Positions 6,715 through 13,340 of a DNA stretch of 17,396 bases are shown piece by piece; position 1 is the stretch's first letter, and each line of letters begins with the position of its first letter. The position numbers and the translations under genes are program-made. The notes under the pieces were generated by a model, which was given only the letters and a program-made list of their open reading frames with translations, was not told where the DNA came from and did not search any database. The DNA is from JBBREP01 sp036501845 (GTDB lineage Bacteria; Actinomycetota; Acidimicrobiia; IMCC26256; PALSA-610), in the NCBI GenBank assembly GCA_036501845.1, contig DASXZO010000087.1, positions 1-17,396 on the forward strand, given 5' to 3'.

Positions 6715-6891
6715 ATGCACATCTTCGGTTATCTCGACTCGGGGTCGGGAAGCATGATCGCGTCGGCGCTCGCGGCAGGCTTCGGCGGGGTCGTCGTGTT
6801 CTTCAAGATGATCGGGCGCAAGGTCGCGAACGCGGTGTCGCCCAAGCGGCGCCGGAGCGCAGCCGAAGCGGCCAAGACCGCCGGCGCGTAA
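6715..6891 (+). CDS. 58-residue YLDSGSGS-type small membrane protein
   Basis: ATG 6715 to TAA 6891, preceded by a good promoter and Shine-Dalgarno sequence. The product begins MHIFGYLDSGSGSMIAS. One hydrophobic helix (about 14-33, ALAAGFGGVVVFFKM) follows, then a basic, Lys/Arg/Ala-rich tail (about 37-58). The YLDxGSGS box followed by a single helix recalls small membrane proteins (often YLDPGSGS or YLDPGTGS) that I remember beside membrane alkaline-phosphatase-fold proteins and polysaccharide genes. Here the usual Pro is Ser. The neighbours are a methyltransferase 34 bases downstream and, convergently, such a membrane phosphatase-fold protein. The function is unknown; an accessory role in envelope assembly is inference. 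Confidence 0.78.
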   Translation: MHIFGYLDSGSGSMIASALAAGFGGVVVFFKMIGRKVANAVSPKRRRSAAEAAKTAGA

Positions 6892-6892
6892 C

Positions 6893-6908
6893 CGCGGCTC
6901 GAGCCGCG
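6893..6908. repeat. Perfect 16-base palindrome between miniprotein and methyltransferase genes
   Basis: CGCGGCTCGAGCCGCG is identical on both strands. It begins one base after the miniprotein stop and ends 17 bases before the methyltransferase GTG. In RNA it can fold as a six-pair CGCGGC/GCCGCG stem with a UCGA loop. No T-tract follows, so it may be an attenuator, an mRNA-stability hairpin or a protein-binding site rather than a full terminator. Confidence 0.5.
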
Positions 6909-6925
6909 AGCACACCAACTCGCCT

Positions 6926-8317
6926 GTGATCGACCTTCCTGAATCGGCGTCGTTTCGCGATCCCGACGCCTCGGTCTTCTATGCCGACGGGCGGGTGCTG
7001 CGCGGCCTGCACGCGCGTGCCGCCGACGACTGGCGCGCGCTCACGGCCACGAAGTTCTTCCCGGCGTTGCTCGCCGACCGCCGCGTCGTCGGCACCGAGG
7101 TCGTCACCGGCGACGCGCTCCCCGCTTCCGCTGGTGAGTTCGAGGCGGTACTCGAGCACGAGCGCATCCCGTTCATCTCCTACCCGTACGAGTGGACGTT
7201 CGGGATGCTGCGCGACGCGGCCTTGTTGCACCTCGACGTGTTGCTGGCTGCGCTCGACGAGGGCATGTCGATGAAGGACGGCTACTCGTTCAACGTGCAG
7301 TGGCGCGGCGCGAACCCCACGTTCATCGACGTCGGCTCGTTCGAGCGCATGCCGACCGGGCCCTGGATCGGCTACCGCCAGTTCTGCCAGACCTTCCTGT
7401 ATCCATTGATGCTCGACTCGTACCTCCGCGTGCCGTTCCAGCGATACCTGGTGGGCCACCTCGACGGTCTCGAACCGGCCGAGATGCTGCGTTTCCTCTC
7501 GGGCCGGCGGCGCCTGCGCAAGGGCGTGTTCACCCATGTGTACTTGCACAGCGTCGCGGGACGGCGGGTCACCAAGGGCGGCGAGCAGATCAAAGAGGAT
7601 CTCGGCAAGGCCGGCTTCGGCGCCGAGCTCACCAAGACGACGGTGCGCAAGCTCGCCAAGCTCGTCGGCCGTCTGCGTTCCAAGCGGTCGGAATCGGGCT
7701 GGAACAACTACCGCACCACGTGCTCGTACAGCGATGCCGACCGCGACGCCAAGGCCACGTTCATCCGCCAAGTGCTCGTCGGCCATCCCACGACGCTGGC
7801 CTACGACTTGGGGGCGAACGACGGGATCTACGCGCGCATGGTCGCCGAACGCGGCGGCTACGTGGTGGCCGTCGACTCAGACGATGTCACCGTCGACGCG
7901 ATGTACCGCAGCTTGCGGGAAGACGGGATCACGAACGTGCTGCCGCTCGTGCTGAACCTCGTCGACCCGTCGCCGGCGCGCGGTTGGCGCAACGCCGAGC
8001 GGCGCGCTTTCTTCGACCGTGCCCAGCCTGATCTGGTGCTCGCGCTCGCACTCGTGCACCACCTCGCGCTCACGGCCAACGTCCCACTTCCCGAGATCAT
8101 CGGGTGGCTCCACGACATCGGCGGCACGCTCGTGATCGAGTTCGTCGAACCGCACGATCCAATGGCGAAGCAGCTGCTGGCCAACAAGCGCGAAGGTTTG
8201 TTCCCCCACTACCGGATCGACGAGTTCGAGAAGGTGCTCGAACAGCGATACACCATCGTTGCTCGCAGCCCGCTTCCGGGTGGCTCGCGCACGCTGTATC
8301 ACGCCGAACCGCGCTGA
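6926..8317 (+). CDS. Two-domain SAM-dependent methyltransferase (NoeA-like)
   Basis: Product of 463 residues with a class I methyltransferase domain in the C-terminal half. Motif I is AYDLGANDGIYA (292-303), the acidic motif II is AVDSDD (315-320), and ALALVHHLAL (373-382) fits the motif IV region. The N-terminal half (about 10-250) is conserved-looking: FRDPDASVFYADGRVLRGL, then FISYPYEWTFGMLRDAALL (83-101), DGYSFNVQWRGANPTFIDVG (118-137) and GYRQFCQTFLYPL (149-161). I associate this arrangement with 'NoeA-like' or nodulation-protein-type methyltransferases. The start is GTG 6926 without a Shine-Dalgarno sequence. There is no signal peptide or transmembrane segment, so it is cytosolic. The substrate is unknown; the context suggests a lipid or glycan precursor. 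It ends 16 bases before the convergent phosphatase-fold gene. Confidence 0.82.
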   Translation: MIDLPESASFRDPDASVFYADGRVLRGLHARAADDWRALTATKFFPALLADRRVVGTEVVTGDALPASAGEFEAVLEHERIPFISYPYEWTFGMLRDAALLHLDVLLAALDEGMSMKDGYSFNVQWRGANPTFIDVGSFERMPTGPWIGYRQFCQTFLYPLMLDSYLRVPFQRYLVGHLDGLEPAEMLRFLSGRRRLRKGVFTHVYLHSVAGRRVTKGGEQIKEDLGKAGFGAELTKTTVRKLAKLVGRLRSKRSESGWNNYRTTCSYSDADRDAKATFIRQVLVGHPTTLAYDLGANDGIYARMVAERGGYVVAVDSDDVTVDAMYRSLREDGITNVLPLVLNLVDPSPARGWRNAERRAFFDRAQPDLVLALALVHHLALTANVPLPEIIGWLHDIGGTLVIEFVEPHDPMAKQLLANKREGLFPHYRIDEFEKVLEQRYTIVARSPLPGGSRTLYHAEPR

Positions 8318-8333
8318 CCGCTGAGGCGCGTCG

Positions 8334-10385
8334 TTACGACCCTTGGCGTTCGGTCAGCTGGACCTGTATCGGCGCCAGCGCAGGTCCGGTCGCTGCGGTC
8401 CGCACGGCGAACATCTCGAGGTTGTTCGATCCGTTCTCGAACAGGTCGGGCGCGAGCATCGCCTGGAACCGCGCGCGCTGCGCGCCCACTGTTCGCAGCG
8501 CGGTGGCGCCGGCGATGCGGCCATTGAGCGCGAATACCACTTCCGAGCAGTCGCCACGCTGCCCTCGTACATCACCTTCCACGTACACCCACGGGATCTT
8601 CTGCGCGTCGCGTTCGACCGCGTGGAAGCTGCGGTGCACCGCAACGGACGCCGCCAGCGAAGCCTCCGCGACCTTTTCGACATCGGCGACCGCGTTGCCC
8701 ACGCACCCGCCGAGCGGACCGGCTTGGAAGAAACCGTACGGCCCCCGCTCGTGATCGCGCACAGCCTGCGAGGCCATCACCGACGCGAAGCCGTCAGCGC
8801 GAGCGAACAGCACTTGCTCGCCGGCCGCGTCGATATCGGCGAGTGACCCGCCCGCGGGCAACACGACGCGACCCACCCGTTCCCGCCCGTCGGGCGGCGG
8901 CTGCGATGCTCGTGTGCCCTCGATGTCCCACGAGAGCGCGATGCCGAGGTGCTCGGCGATCGTGGGAAGGATGTCGAGCGTCATCGACGCGCGGTCGTCG
9001 ACGACGCCTTCACGCTGGTGCGGCGCCTTGATGAACAGGGGCACCCAGAGCAGCTCTTCATAGTTGCCCGGCGTGACCGCCCGCTGCGGCTCGTCCTTCC
9101 GGAGCGACACTCCGTGGTCGGCGACCACGATCATGAGCGCGTCGTCATACGCGTCGATCGCGCGAAGTCGCTCCACGATCTGTCCGAGGAACCAGTCGGT
9201 CGCTTGCAACTGGAGCAAGTGACGCTGGCGCCCCGCGCGCACAGCCTCGTCGGACAGGCATTTGTCGTCGACCACACCCTCGACGCGGGGCGCGCCATAG
9301 TGGCGCCCGGCTCCGCAGTAGTGCCACGGCCGGTGCGGGAGCAACATGTGCAGGAAGTCGAGTACCGGTTCGTCGGACGGCACGAGCGTCTCGAGGAAGC
9401 GTTCACCCGCGGTGAGGGGATTCCTGAAGAGCCGGCGATCACCGAAGTATTGATCGGGAGTCTGGCCGCCGAACTTGTCCTTCTCGTCGTGCAACGGCGA
9501 GCTGTAGCGGTAGCCGAGTCGGAACGCCTCACCGGTGAGCGCCCTCCACCCCGTGACGGTCGACGCCGACGAGACCGCCGCAACTTGGGTGAGCGACTCG
9601 TGCACGTTCAGCCGATAGGTGCCCTCGAGCATCGAGAAGACACTCCGAGGATGGTCGCGCGTGGTGGGGAACAACCCGCGGCGCGGGAATCGCCCGGTCA
9701 TGATCGCCGGCACCGCGCGGCGAGTGCTCGCCGACATCGACGTGGTGTTGCGGAGCCAATGCGCCTCGTTCGCGAGCCTTTGGAAGTTCGGAAACGCGTC
9801 GTCGATGCCGCCGGCACCGTCGAGCAACGACATCAACGGCAGTTCGTCGAACACGATCATCACGACACGGTGCGGCTGGGTGACCGTGACGGGTTCGTCT
9901 TCAGCAGCCCACTGCACGAGGATCTTGTCGAGGCGCTTCGACGACAAGAACCGAATCACCACAACGATCGCCAACGGCATGAGGGCGATGAGCACGCGCT
10001 CGAGGTTGACGAACTGCCAATACAGCAGGGCACTGATCGCCGACGTCAACACGAGCAACACGAACTGGTAACGGATACGCAGACGTGCGCCGTGCTTGGC
10101 GACGGAGTTGACGAACAGGCCCGTGAACACGCCAAGGAAGATCGCGTGAACCACAGCGCTCAATCCGTCGCCCACGAGACGCGCGAGCTGGGCGATCGCG
10201 AACGCGCCGAGGGCAGGCCCGAACGCCACGATCACGATCGACAGCACAAAGTCGGCACGGCGCAGCCGGAACGACGCCAGGTACGGCGCGCCGCGATCGA
10301 GGATGCTGATCACGGGTTCGGTGAACGCGAGGCCCGTGATTCCGATGAGCTCGAGCAGTTGAAGAACAGTCGTCGGCCAGGCCAA
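8334..10385 (-). CDS. Membrane-anchored alkaline-phosphatase-fold (sulfatase-like/LtaS-like) protein
   Basis: Product of 683 residues from TTG 10385. The N-terminal 150 residues hold about four or five hydrophobic helices (about 7-28, 46-68, 78-96, 106-123, 130-147). A large domain of the alkaline phosphatase superfamily follows. VVMIVFDELP gives metal ligand Asp180, and TTSMSASTRRAVPAIMTG (214-231) contains the likely Ser/Thr nucleophile. LPHRPWHY (349-356) and VVADHGVSL (420-428, Asp423-His424) give further metal ligands. There is no CxPSR motif for formylglycine, so a true sulfatase is unlikely; a phosphoglycerol- or phosphoethanolamine-transferase or hydrolase role fits better. A C-terminal domain of about 170 residues is unassigned. 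The start is uncertain: no ATG or GTG lies between the upstream gene's stop at 10397 and this TTG, and no Shine-Dalgarno sequence is seen. It follows the acyl-AMP ligase by 11 bases, so the two are co-transcribed. Confidence 0.85.
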   Translation of the reverse strand: MAWPTTVLQLLELIGITGLAFTEPVISILDRGAPYLASFRLRRADFVLSIVIVAFGPALGAFAIAQLARLVGDGLSAVVHAIFLGVFTGLFVNSVAKHGARLRIRYQFVLLVLTSAISALLYWQFVNLERVLIALMPLAIVVVIRFLSSKRLDKILVQWAAEDEPVTVTQPHRVVMIVFDELPLMSLLDGAGGIDDAFPNFQRLANEAHWLRNTTSMSASTRRAVPAIMTGRFPRRGLFPTTRDHPRSVFSMLEGTYRLNVHESLTQVAAVSSASTVTGWRALTGEAFRLGYRYSSPLHDEKDKFGGQTPDQYFGDRRLFRNPLTAGERFLETLVPSDEPVLDFLHMLLPHRPWHYCGAGRHYGAPRVEGVVDDKCLSDEAVRAGRQRHLLQLQATDWFLGQIVERLRAIDAYDDALMIVVADHGVSLRKDEPQRAVTPGNYEELLWVPLFIKAPHQREGVVDDRASMTLDILPTIAEHLGIALSWDIEGTRASQPPPDGRERVGRVVLPAGGSLADIDAAGEQVLFARADGFASVMASQAVRDHERGPYGFFQAGPLGGCVGNAVADVEKVAEASLAASVAVHRSFHAVERDAQKIPWVYVEGDVRGQRGDCSEVVFALNGRIAGATALRTVGAQRARFQAMLAPDLFENGSNNLEMFAVRTAATGPALAPIQVQLTERQGS

Positions 10386-10396
10386 GGCGCGCGAGA

Positions 10397-12109
10397 TTAA
10401 CGGTCGGCGAGGTACTGACTCTTGCAGAGTGACCGTTGCAACTTGCCCGACGAGGTCTTGGGCAGAGTCCCGGGCGCGACGAGCACAACCTCTTCCGGTG
10501 GCATACCGACGACGCCGTACACAGCCGAGCTGATCGCGTCGCGAATGGCGCGGTGCTCGGACTCCTTCGTTTCGGCCACCACGATCAGTGCTTCCTTGCC
10601 GCGCCGGCCTTCGGTGCCGAACGCGATCACGTTGCCGGCACGCACACCGTCGACATGATTTACGGCGCGCTCCACGTCCTGCGGGTACACGTTGCGGCCG
10701 CCGAGGATGATCACGTCCTTGATACGGCCACACACCACCAGTTCGCCCTCGACCAGGTAACCGAGGTCGCCGGTGCGGAGCCAACCATCGTGGAACGTGG
10801 CCGCGTCCACATCGGGACGGCGGTAGTAGCCCGGCGTCACCGACGCGCCGCGGATCTCGATCTCACCGACCTCGCGCTCCTTGCGCACCACCTCGCCGCC
10901 CGACGGGTGCGCGTCATTGTCGGCGGCGACCACACGCACCTCGAGGTTGTACAACGGCCGCCCGAGACGCGCCAGGTCGCGCGCGTGACGGTTGGTGGCG
11001 TCGGCCGGCACGGCGTACTGCTCGTTCTCGAGCACGTGTGCGTCGACGCGGTCGACCGTGAGCCCCGAACCCGGCTCGGGGAAGGTGACGGCCAGCGTGG
11101 CCTCGGCCATCCCGAACGCGGGGAACACCGCGCCGGCATCGAGACCGTGCGCCGCGCCGGCTTCCACGAAGGCATGCACGCTCGCGGGGTCGACGGGCTC
11201 GGCGCCGTTGAGCGCGAGCCGCCAGTTGCTGAGGTCGAGGCCCGACAACCGCCTCAGCGAGCGCGCCGCGAGCACATACGAGAAGTTCGGCCCGGCCGTG
11301 AGCGTGCCACCGAACGCCGACATCCACTCCATCCAACGGCCCGGCGACGCAAGGAAGTCCTGCGGCGACGCGAGGACGAGATCGACGCCGAAACCCATCG
11401 GGGTGGCGAGCAGGCCGATCAAACCCATGTCGTGGTACAGCGGCAACCACGACACACCGACATCGCGGCCGGGTTCGATACGCGCCCCGTGTGCGATCGC
11501 ATCGAGGTTCGCTGTGACGCACCGGTGCGGCAGCATCACGCCCTTCGGATCGGACGTGGACCCACTCGTGTACTGCAGGATGGCGAGCGCGTCGGGATCG
11601 CTCGCCGGTCGCGTGTAGCTCGCGGCAGTACGGCGTGCCGCGCCCAGCTCACTGAGCCGCACGATCTCGGGGTCGCCCGGCTGCGGGTCGAGGAAGTCGG
11701 CAAGTTGGTCGTCGACCACCACGAGCAGTGCGTCACTCGCGAGGATGCGGCTGCGCGTCGCGCTCACGAATTCGTCGATCGACGCGAGGCGCATCGGCAG
11801 CGGCAACGTCACTGCCGCGGCACCGCACAGCCAGGTTGCTTCGATGGCCGTGACCAGCGCGCGGGTTGTGGGCCCGAGGACGGCGACGTGCGCGCCCGGC
11901 GCGACGCCACGCCGTTGGAGCGCCGCGGCCGTGGCGCGCGCGTCGTCGAGCATGCGGGCCCACGGGATCGATTCGATCTCGCCGGTGGAGGCCGCGCTGG
12001 CGACGAACGTGATCGAGCCGCCCCCGCCGGCGGCCGCTTCGATGCGATCGATCAGCGAGGCAGGTCCGGCTGGAGGCAGAGAATCGACTGGCGACGAGTC
12101 CACTGGCAC
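10397..12109 (-). CDS. Fatty-acyl-AMP ligase (FAAL/FadD32-like)
   Basis: Adenylate-forming enzyme of 570 residues that activates a fatty acid with ATP. YTSGSTSDPKG (180-190) is the P-loop-like A3 motif. SWLPLYHDMGLIG (220-232) and NGAEPV (301-306) are hallmarks of fatty-acyl-AMP ligases rather than acyl-CoA synthetases. AFGMAEA (331-337), RTGD (445-448) and GRIKDVIILGGRNVYPQDVE (461-480) follow. PKTSSGKLQR near the C-terminus carries the A10 lysine Lys556. Such ligases normally pass the acyl-adenylate to an acyl carrier protein or PKS; neither is in this window. The start is GTG 12109; a second in-frame GTG at 12103 is possible, and GAAGG lies 4 bases upstream of the first. It is followed by the membrane phosphatase-fold gene and preceded, 63 bases away, by the FrhB-like gene on the same strand. 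Confidence 0.9.
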   Translation of the reverse strand: MPVDSSPVDSLPPAGPASLIDRIEAAAGGGGSITFVASAASTGEIESIPWARMLDDARATAAALQRRGVAPGAHVAVLGPTTRALVTAIEATWLCGAAAVTLPLPMRLASIDEFVSATRSRILASDALLVVVDDQLADFLDPQPGDPEIVRLSELGAARRTAASYTRPASDPDALAILQYTSGSTSDPKGVMLPHRCVTANLDAIAHGARIEPGRDVGVSWLPLYHDMGLIGLLATPMGFGVDLVLASPQDFLASPGRWMEWMSAFGGTLTAGPNFSYVLAARSLRRLSGLDLSNWRLALNGAEPVDPASVHAFVEAGAAHGLDAGAVFPAFGMAEATLAVTFPEPGSGLTVDRVDAHVLENEQYAVPADATNRHARDLARLGRPLYNLEVRVVAADNDAHPSGGEVVRKEREVGEIEIRGASVTPGYYRRPDVDAATFHDGWLRTGDLGYLVEGELVVCGRIKDVIILGGRNVYPQDVERAVNHVDGVRAGNVIAFGTEGRRGKEALIVVAETKESEHRAIRDAISSAVYGVVGMPPEEVVLVAPGTLPKTSSGKLQRSLCKSQYLADR

Positions 12110-12172
12110 TCGACCTTCGACATCGCGAAGCGTGCCAGAGTTACAACGCTGGAACTTACCGGCGGGTAGCCC

Positions 12173-13321
12173 CTATTTCGCGAGCAGTCGAGGCTCGGGG
12201 ATCGCGGTTTCCGGCCAGCGCTTGCGCGACCGGATCGACAGCTTGTGCATGAGCGCGATCGCGCCGGGATCGTCGTCGCCGGGGCGGATCTCGACCACAC
12301 CGTCGCGCTGCATCTGTTCCATCAGCTCGCGGCCCGTATCGGTGCGGATGATCGTGAGCGTCCAGTCGTTGAACGCGCCGATGCCGCCGGTGGAGATGTC
12401 GGCGTGTTCGGCCGCGAAGTCGGGGCACATCTTGCAACCCTCACGCGTCCAGCCGTGGCACTCCTTCAACGGCACTTCGTGGTAGTCGCCGTTCTTCATC
12501 CAGATCTGGAACACGCCCTTGATGTTCATCTTGCGCATGTCCTGCTTCTTCAAGCCGTACTTGGCCTCGAAGAGCTCCTCGAAGATGGCGTCGTCGAAGG
12601 TCTTGGAGCAGAGCAAGCCGATGTTGAGCGTGATGCGCCGCGCCACCTTGCCGGCCTTGCGCTGCTTCATCGCGGGCGGCGCCGACGACTGGCACGACAT
12701 CCCCACGAGCGCGATGCGCTCCTCGCCCTTCTCCAGGTCGGCGTAGGCCATCGTGTTGGCGCTGTACGTGTAGCGCGAGCCCGCCGACGCGATCACCTCG
12801 GCGCGGTTACGGGCCACTCCTGGGATCGCCTTCCACGACGTGCCGTCACCCTCGAGGTAGCTCACGAGCGCGGCGTCGATCACGTCATGCTCGAGCGCGT
12901 ACACGAGGATGGCCGACACCAGCCCGCCGTCCTGGCCCACCTCGTGGAGCTCGGGATCGGCCGCGCGCGCGAGCACGATGTCCTGGAACACGCCCGATGG
13001 TTCTTCGGCGGTACGGGTGCGACCGAACAGGTGCTCGTCGATCTCGGGCTCCCACATGCGAAAGCGCGGGCAGGCGCGGGTGCAGGTGGTGCACGCCTTG
13101 TCGCCGTGCGAGCAGTCGGCGGGCCCGCCGTACTCGTCCTCGAGCTGCAGCGGCTTGTAGACGCCGTTGGTGTCGTCGTAACCGAGCACGTCGTGCGGGC
13201 AGGTGATCACGCAACCGGCGCAACCGGTGCAGAGCCCCGTGGTGACCACCTCGTCATAGAGGTGCTTCCACGACGCGGTCCAGCGTTCGCGCTTCTCGGG
13301 AGCTGCTTCGGTGGCCGTCAT
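12173..13321 (-). CDS. F420 hydrogenase/dehydrogenase beta-subunit (FrhB)-family iron-sulfur flavoprotein
   Basis: Product of 382 residues from ATG 13321. It opens with two ferredoxin-like [4Fe-4S] sites: CTGCAGCVITCP (Cys31, 34, 37, 41), then Cys70, Cys77, Cys80 and Cys84 in CSHGDKACTTCTRACP. The FrhB/FdhB core follows with GQDGGLVSAILVYAL (129-143), GSRYTYSANTMA (181-192), ALVGMSCQ (204-211), LNIGLLCSK (232-240) and CKMCPDFAAEHADIST (296-311). Family members transfer electrons between FAD, iron-sulfur clusters and coenzyme F420, ferredoxin or another partner; the partner is not evident here. The ATG was chosen over upstream in-frame codons because TACCTT lies 7 bases before it and the upstream residues are not family-like. 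It is divergent from metF across 19 bases. Confidence 0.9.
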   Translation of the reverse strand: MTATEAAPEKRERWTASWKHLYDEVVTTGLCTGCAGCVITCPHDVLGYDDTNGVYKPLQLEDEYGGPADCSHGDKACTTCTRACPRFRMWEPEIDEHLFGRTRTAEEPSGVFQDIVLARAADPELHEVGQDGGLVSAILVYALEHDVIDAALVSYLEGDGTSWKAIPGVARNRAEVIASAGSRYTYSANTMAYADLEKGEERIALVGMSCQSSAPPAMKQRKAGKVARRITLNIGLLCSKTFDDAIFEELFEAKYGLKKQDMRKMNIKGVFQIWMKNGDYHEVPLKECHGWTREGCKMCPDFAAEHADISTGGIGAFNDWTLTIIRTDTGRELMEQMQRDGVVEIRPGDDDPGAIALMHKLSIRSRKRWPETAIPEPRLLAK

Positions 13322-13326
13322 CGGCG

Positions 13327-13332
13327 AAAAGG
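13327..13332 (+). promoter_or_regulatory. Possible ribosome binding site supporting metF start at 13341
   Basis: AAAAGG lies 8 bases before ATG 13341. It overlaps the opposing -10 box of the FrhB-like gene. If instead metF starts at ATG 13380, this site is irrelevant and a TACTGT box (13364-13369, 10 bases before 13380) could drive a nearly leaderless transcript. Confidence 0.35.
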
Positions 13333-13334
13333 TA
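13329..13334 (-). promoter_or_regulatory. Candidate -10 box of the FrhB-like gene (TACCTT)
   Basis: On the minus strand TACCTT fits TANNNT and ends 7 bases before ATG 13321, so transcription would start about at the ATG. No Shine-Dalgarno sequence is present. It helps set the start at MTATEAAPEK rather than 26 codons upstream. Confidence 0.5.
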
Positions 13335-13340
13335 TCTCGG

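Noticed and set aside
8310..8330. Weak inverted repeat CGCGC/GCGCG between the convergent methyltransferase and phosphatase-fold genes
   Set aside because: Only five pairs with an 11-base loop in CG-rich sequence and no T-tract; not distinguishable from chance.
10386..10784. N-terminal extension of the membrane phosphatase-fold frame back to 10784
   Set aside because: The extra residues are Arg-rich and lie wholly inside the C-terminal coding part of the acyl-AMP ligase in another frame; the hydrophobic N-terminus begins right after TTG 10385.
8949..12169. Long plus-strand open frames opposite the phosphatase-fold and acyl-AMP ligase genes
   Set aside because: Compositionally biased shadows with no recognisable motif; the minus strand carries complete family signatures.
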